Positions 62,054 through 64,000 of a DNA stretch of 64,000 bases are shown here, piece by piece. Position numbers and translations under genes: made by a program. Source of the DNA: Nocardia altamirensis NBRC 108246 (GTDB taxonomy: Bacteria > Actinomycetota > Actinomycetes > Mycobacteriales > Mycobacteriaceae). A model generated the notes under the pieces. The model worked only from the letters and a program-made list of their open reading frames with translations. It was not told where the DNA came from and ran no database searches. Numbering within the stretch: position 1 is the first letter of the stretch; every line of letters begins with the position of its first letter. The stretch is taken from contig NZ_BDAY01000003.1 in assembly GCF_001612685.1 (NCBI RefSeq), positions 240,135 to 304,134 of the forward strand, in the 5' to 3' direction.

Positions 62054-62941
62054 TCAGCCTTCCCCTCGCCCGTGACGGCGGCGCTGCACGCGGGCGATGG
62101 TCCAATCCACGAACCGTGCGACCAGTCTCGGTGCGAACCCGGCGAACCAGCTCAACAGGCGGGCGTTCCAGGACGGTATGACCGAGGCGTCGCCACGTGC
62201 CGCACCGACCAAGAGGGCATGCGCGACCTGTTCGGCAGTGATCGGCGTCGACCCACTCAACGCTTGCAGCTCAGGCGGTTTCGTCGCCGACTCGGCCGCG
62301 AGCTGTGGTGTGTCGACGTCCGGCGGAAGCACCACCGTCACGGTGATGCCGTGCGGCTTCAGCTCTTGGCGCAGCACTTCGCACAGCGCGCGCACCGCGA
62401 ATTTGCTTGGACTGTAAGCGCCGTAGCCGAAGCACGGCAGCACCGCCGCCATCGACGAAATGACCGTGATGCTCGCCCGTTCGCCGTCGCGCAGATCAGG
62501 CAGCGCAGCCCGGATGACGTGCAGCGCGCCGAAGTAATTGACGGCCATATGCCTGGTGAAGTCGGCATCGGTCAGCGACTCGAAGTAGTTCGGCTTCGCG
62601 ATGCCCGCACAGGCGATCACCGCGTCGATCCGGCCGTTGGCCACCCGCGCCCGATCGAGCGCCGCAGCCACCTCCTGCTGATTGCTCACATCGGCGGCGA
62701 CCACGGTCAACACGTCCGACGACGCCTGTGCACCAGCCGAAAGTCGTTCCAGCGCAGCGTCGGCGAGCGCAACAACACTGACCCGAGCCCCCGCAGCCAG
62801 CGCCAACTCCGTCACCGCCAACCCGATCCCACTACTACCTCCGGTGACCACCACGTGCCGCCCCGCCCAATACCGCGTCGCCGCAGCAGGCAGCACAAGC
62901 GGACGTTCGTCAGCGGACATGCCAATTGTCAAGGTGCTCAT
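62054..62941 (-). CDS. Short-chain dehydrogenase/reductase
   Basis: A 295-residue NAD(P)-dependent oxidoreductase of the classical SDR family. Cofactor motif TGGSSGIGLAVTELALAAGA at about 33-52, VAADVSNQQEVAAALDRARV, ACAGIAKPN, and the catalytic ISSMAAVLPCFGYGAYSPSK with Ser, Tyr and Lys. The C-terminal extension of 50 residues (SWFAGFAPRLVARFVDWTIA, basic tail RVQRRRHGRGEG) is membrane-tropic, as in 3-ketodihydrosphingosine reductase-like SDRs, but substrate is not known. ATG at 62941 follows GAGGAGGGAATGTT. Its promoter is in the repeat-rich region beyond. Confidence 0.85.
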   Translation of the reverse strand: MSTLTIGMSADERPLVLPAAATRYWAGRHVVVTGGSSGIGLAVTELALAAGARVSVVALADAALERLSAGAQASSDVLTVVAADVSNQQEVAAALDRARVANGRIDAVIACAGIAKPNYFESLTDADFTRHMAVNYFGALHVIRAALPDLRDGERASITVISSMAAVLPCFGYGAYSPSKFAVRALCEVLRQELKPHGITVTVVLPPDVDTPQLAAESATKPPELQALSGSTPITAEQVAHALLVGAARGDASVIPSWNARLLSWFAGFAPRLVARFVDWTIARVQRRRHGRGEG

Positions 62942-63214
62942 AACATTCCCTCCTCGCCCGGTCATACCGAGCTACTCGTCAACTGGCCGAGCGTCACCAA
63001 GGTAAGAATCAGTTGCAGAAATACAGGCATGTCGTTCCTCTCAATCCGTGCGTAGACCCCATCCTGTCCGCCCATCCGCAAAGCAACGCCAACCCAAAAG
63101 CAAGAACACGTAAGAATCCACCGCCCCGACCGCGGGGCAGGATCGACGCCATGGTGGAGATCACCCCCTGACCGAACCCGACCGTGCCCACTGGGAAGTG
63201 CTTGCCCAGCCTTG

Positions 63215-63335
63215 TTGACGGGAGAGAAATGGTTGTTGCCCCATCGACGGGAGTGAAATGGTTGATCAACTTCATCGACGGGAGTCAAATGGTTGCAACA
63301 CACCGCGCGACACGCTCAATTTGACTCCCGTCGAT
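63215..63335. repeat. Three direct 21-bp repeats and one inverted copy
   Basis: Copies TTGACGGGAGAGAAATGGTTG family at 63215-63235, 63244-63264 and 63275-63295, differing at one or two bases, 29 and 31 bases apart. The complement of the third, ATTTGACTCCCGTCGAT, follows at 63319-63335, a perfect 17-bp inversion of 63274-63290. The layout resembles multiple transposase-binding ends, as in IS21-type elements, but no transposase is present. Confidence 0.75.
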
Positions 63336-63357
63336 TTTCTTTCAAGATCTTTGGACC

Positions 63358-63764
63358 GGACCACAGCCAAGTGACCCGGCTGGGACGAGAGAACGCGTGA
63401 CTGACTGCGGAGGTCAGCCGGGTACGGCACACGAAGCAACCACGCTATCCAGTGCAAACCCCGAAACCGTCCCGCTCGCCAGGAAACCGTTCAACCAGCG
63501 GATAAACCACCACCCCAAACGCAACCCGCCCCAACCAAGGTCGCACTCGCCAAAGCCGCGTCCCTCCGGGCCGGGTTGGTCTGACACCGCGCCGCTTTGG
63601 GCTCGGCGAAGGCAAAACTTCTTCGGCTCCACGGTCTCCTGACGAGTACAGCCGTCTCGGGGTTTGCATCCGATTAGCGTGGTTGCTTCGCCTGCCGTAC
63701 CCGGCTGACCTCCGCAGTCGATCACGCGTTCTCCTGTCCCAGCCGGGTCACTTGGCTGTGGTCC
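63358..63764. repeat. Long imperfect inverted repeat, about 407 bp
   Basis: Arm 63358-63447 is the reverse complement of 63675-63764 with 84 of 90 bases matching, and weaker matching continues inward to about 63490 and 63630. Each arm also folds alone: ACCCGGCTG (63374-63382) pairs with CAGCCGGGT (63415-63423). The 140-base centre is not repeated. Both arms keep the same open peptide frame DCGGQPGTA in outward orientation. It could be a non-autonomous mobile element or two opposed copies of a dispersed repeat. Confidence 0.8.
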
Positions 63765-64000
63765 CGTTTCGAGAGCTTTCGAGATCAAAGACACTGTCCC
63801 GCATGCCTTTTGATTTCCTACGCAGCGAATCGCCGACGAATTCGTATGCGGGACGGCAGAAAGTATGCGGCTGCGAGGGTTCGCGATCGGAGACTTCGGA
63901 TCTCGGCGTTAGGGCGGGGCTGGGCGCGGCTGCCGGTCTCAGGGGCACCGGTGATCCCGGTATGTGGGATCCGGTGGGGTGGTTCAGTGCTGAGTGGGAA

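Larger units (their letters stand above)
62942..64000. other. Repeat-rich non-coding tail of the window
   Basis: About 1,060 bases with no convincing gene. It holds three direct repeats plus one inverted copy at 63215-63335, a long imperfect inverted repeat at 63358-63764, and a 9-bp inverted pair GTCCCGCAT (63796-63804) and ATGCGGGAC (63846-63854). The frames in this block have poor codon bias. A frame starting ATG at 63962 runs to the window end (MWDPVGWFSAEWE), too short to judge. Confidence 0.5.

Noticed and set aside
63215..63335. CRISPR array
   Set aside because: Only three copies, gaps of 8 and 10 bases rather than 30-40, one copy inverted, and no cas genes.
63414..63794. 126-codon minus-strand frame across the long inverted repeat
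   Set aside because: Codon bias is poor, there is no ribosome site, and the frame is explained by the repeat arms.

Overview
The window is GC-rich DNA, densely coding on both strands, from a mycolic-acid actinobacterium, most likely Nocardia. Supporting signs, all read from the protein sequences: a rifampicin monooxygenase that resembles the Nocardia enzyme almost end to end from memory, a DesA3-type acyl-CoA desaturase with its ferredoxin-type reductase, a fused HadA/HadB-type dehydratase, an EspC-like type VII secretion cluster, two DUF574 methyltransferases, two DUF2236 (MpaB/Lcp) oxygenases and a KstR-like box in front of an HsaA-like monooxygenase. No rRNA, tRNA, CRISPR array or intact transposase gene was seen. 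The region reads as ordinary chromosome with many small regulator-plus-target units.

Layout. 1-5.5 kb: end of a fadH-type dienoyl-CoA reductase with a PadR regulator, UMF1-type MFS transporter, duplicated DUF6506-like protein with a MarR gene, and M20 lipoprotein peptidase. 5.6-9.6 kb: TetR regulator divergent from a desaturase electron-transfer operon, with a FabR/DesT-like operator between them; then a DUF4254-like gene. 9.9-14.1 kb: unknown small gene, TetR divergent from a secreted S15/CocE hydrolase, DUF4389 membrane protein. 14.1-18.2 kb: three-gene ABC-2 exporter divergent from a lone ectB-type aminotransferase. 18.3-21.2 kb: EspC-like protein, a protein with five 11-residue amphipathic repeats, and a single-pass membrane protein. 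21.3-24.2 kb: a NarI-like membrane protein without haem ligands, an NCS1 permease and a TetR gene. 24.5-29.8 kb: TetR, MpaB-type oxygenase, DUF1295 enzyme, ilvD and DUF6886. 29.8-37.3 kb: PAS-GGDEF-EAL protein, DUF574 methyltransferase, VanX-like lipoprotein, two convergent ANTAR proteins, NYN protein, msrB-msrA. 37.3-46.9 kb: LuxC/LuxE-like carboxylate reductase pair, ArsR-SRPBCC pair, Lcp-like oxygenase, TetR with membrane protein, fused dehydratase, secreted M28 peptidase. 47.4-53.8 kb: small secreted protein, Thr-rich stalk protein, methyltransferases, MATE pump, HsaA-like monooxygenase. 53.8-62.9 kb: serine beta-lactamase-like lipoprotein, LLM oxidoreductase, PucR regulator, secreted lipase, DUF1206, small membrane protein, rifampicin monooxygenase, SDR. 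62.9-64 kb: non-coding, with a cluster of short direct repeats and a long imperfect inverted repeat.

How genes work together. Lipid and steroid-type metabolism recurs (fadH, desaturase pair, HadAB, HsaA-like, lipase, DUF1295, Lcp-like), each beside its own repressor gene. Several intergenic palindromes fit the neighbouring regulators and are listed. The most unusual items are the haem-ligand-free NarI paralogue, the hendecad-repeat protein in the T7SS-like cluster, the two-gene acid-reducing module, and the terminal repeat-rich non-coding block.
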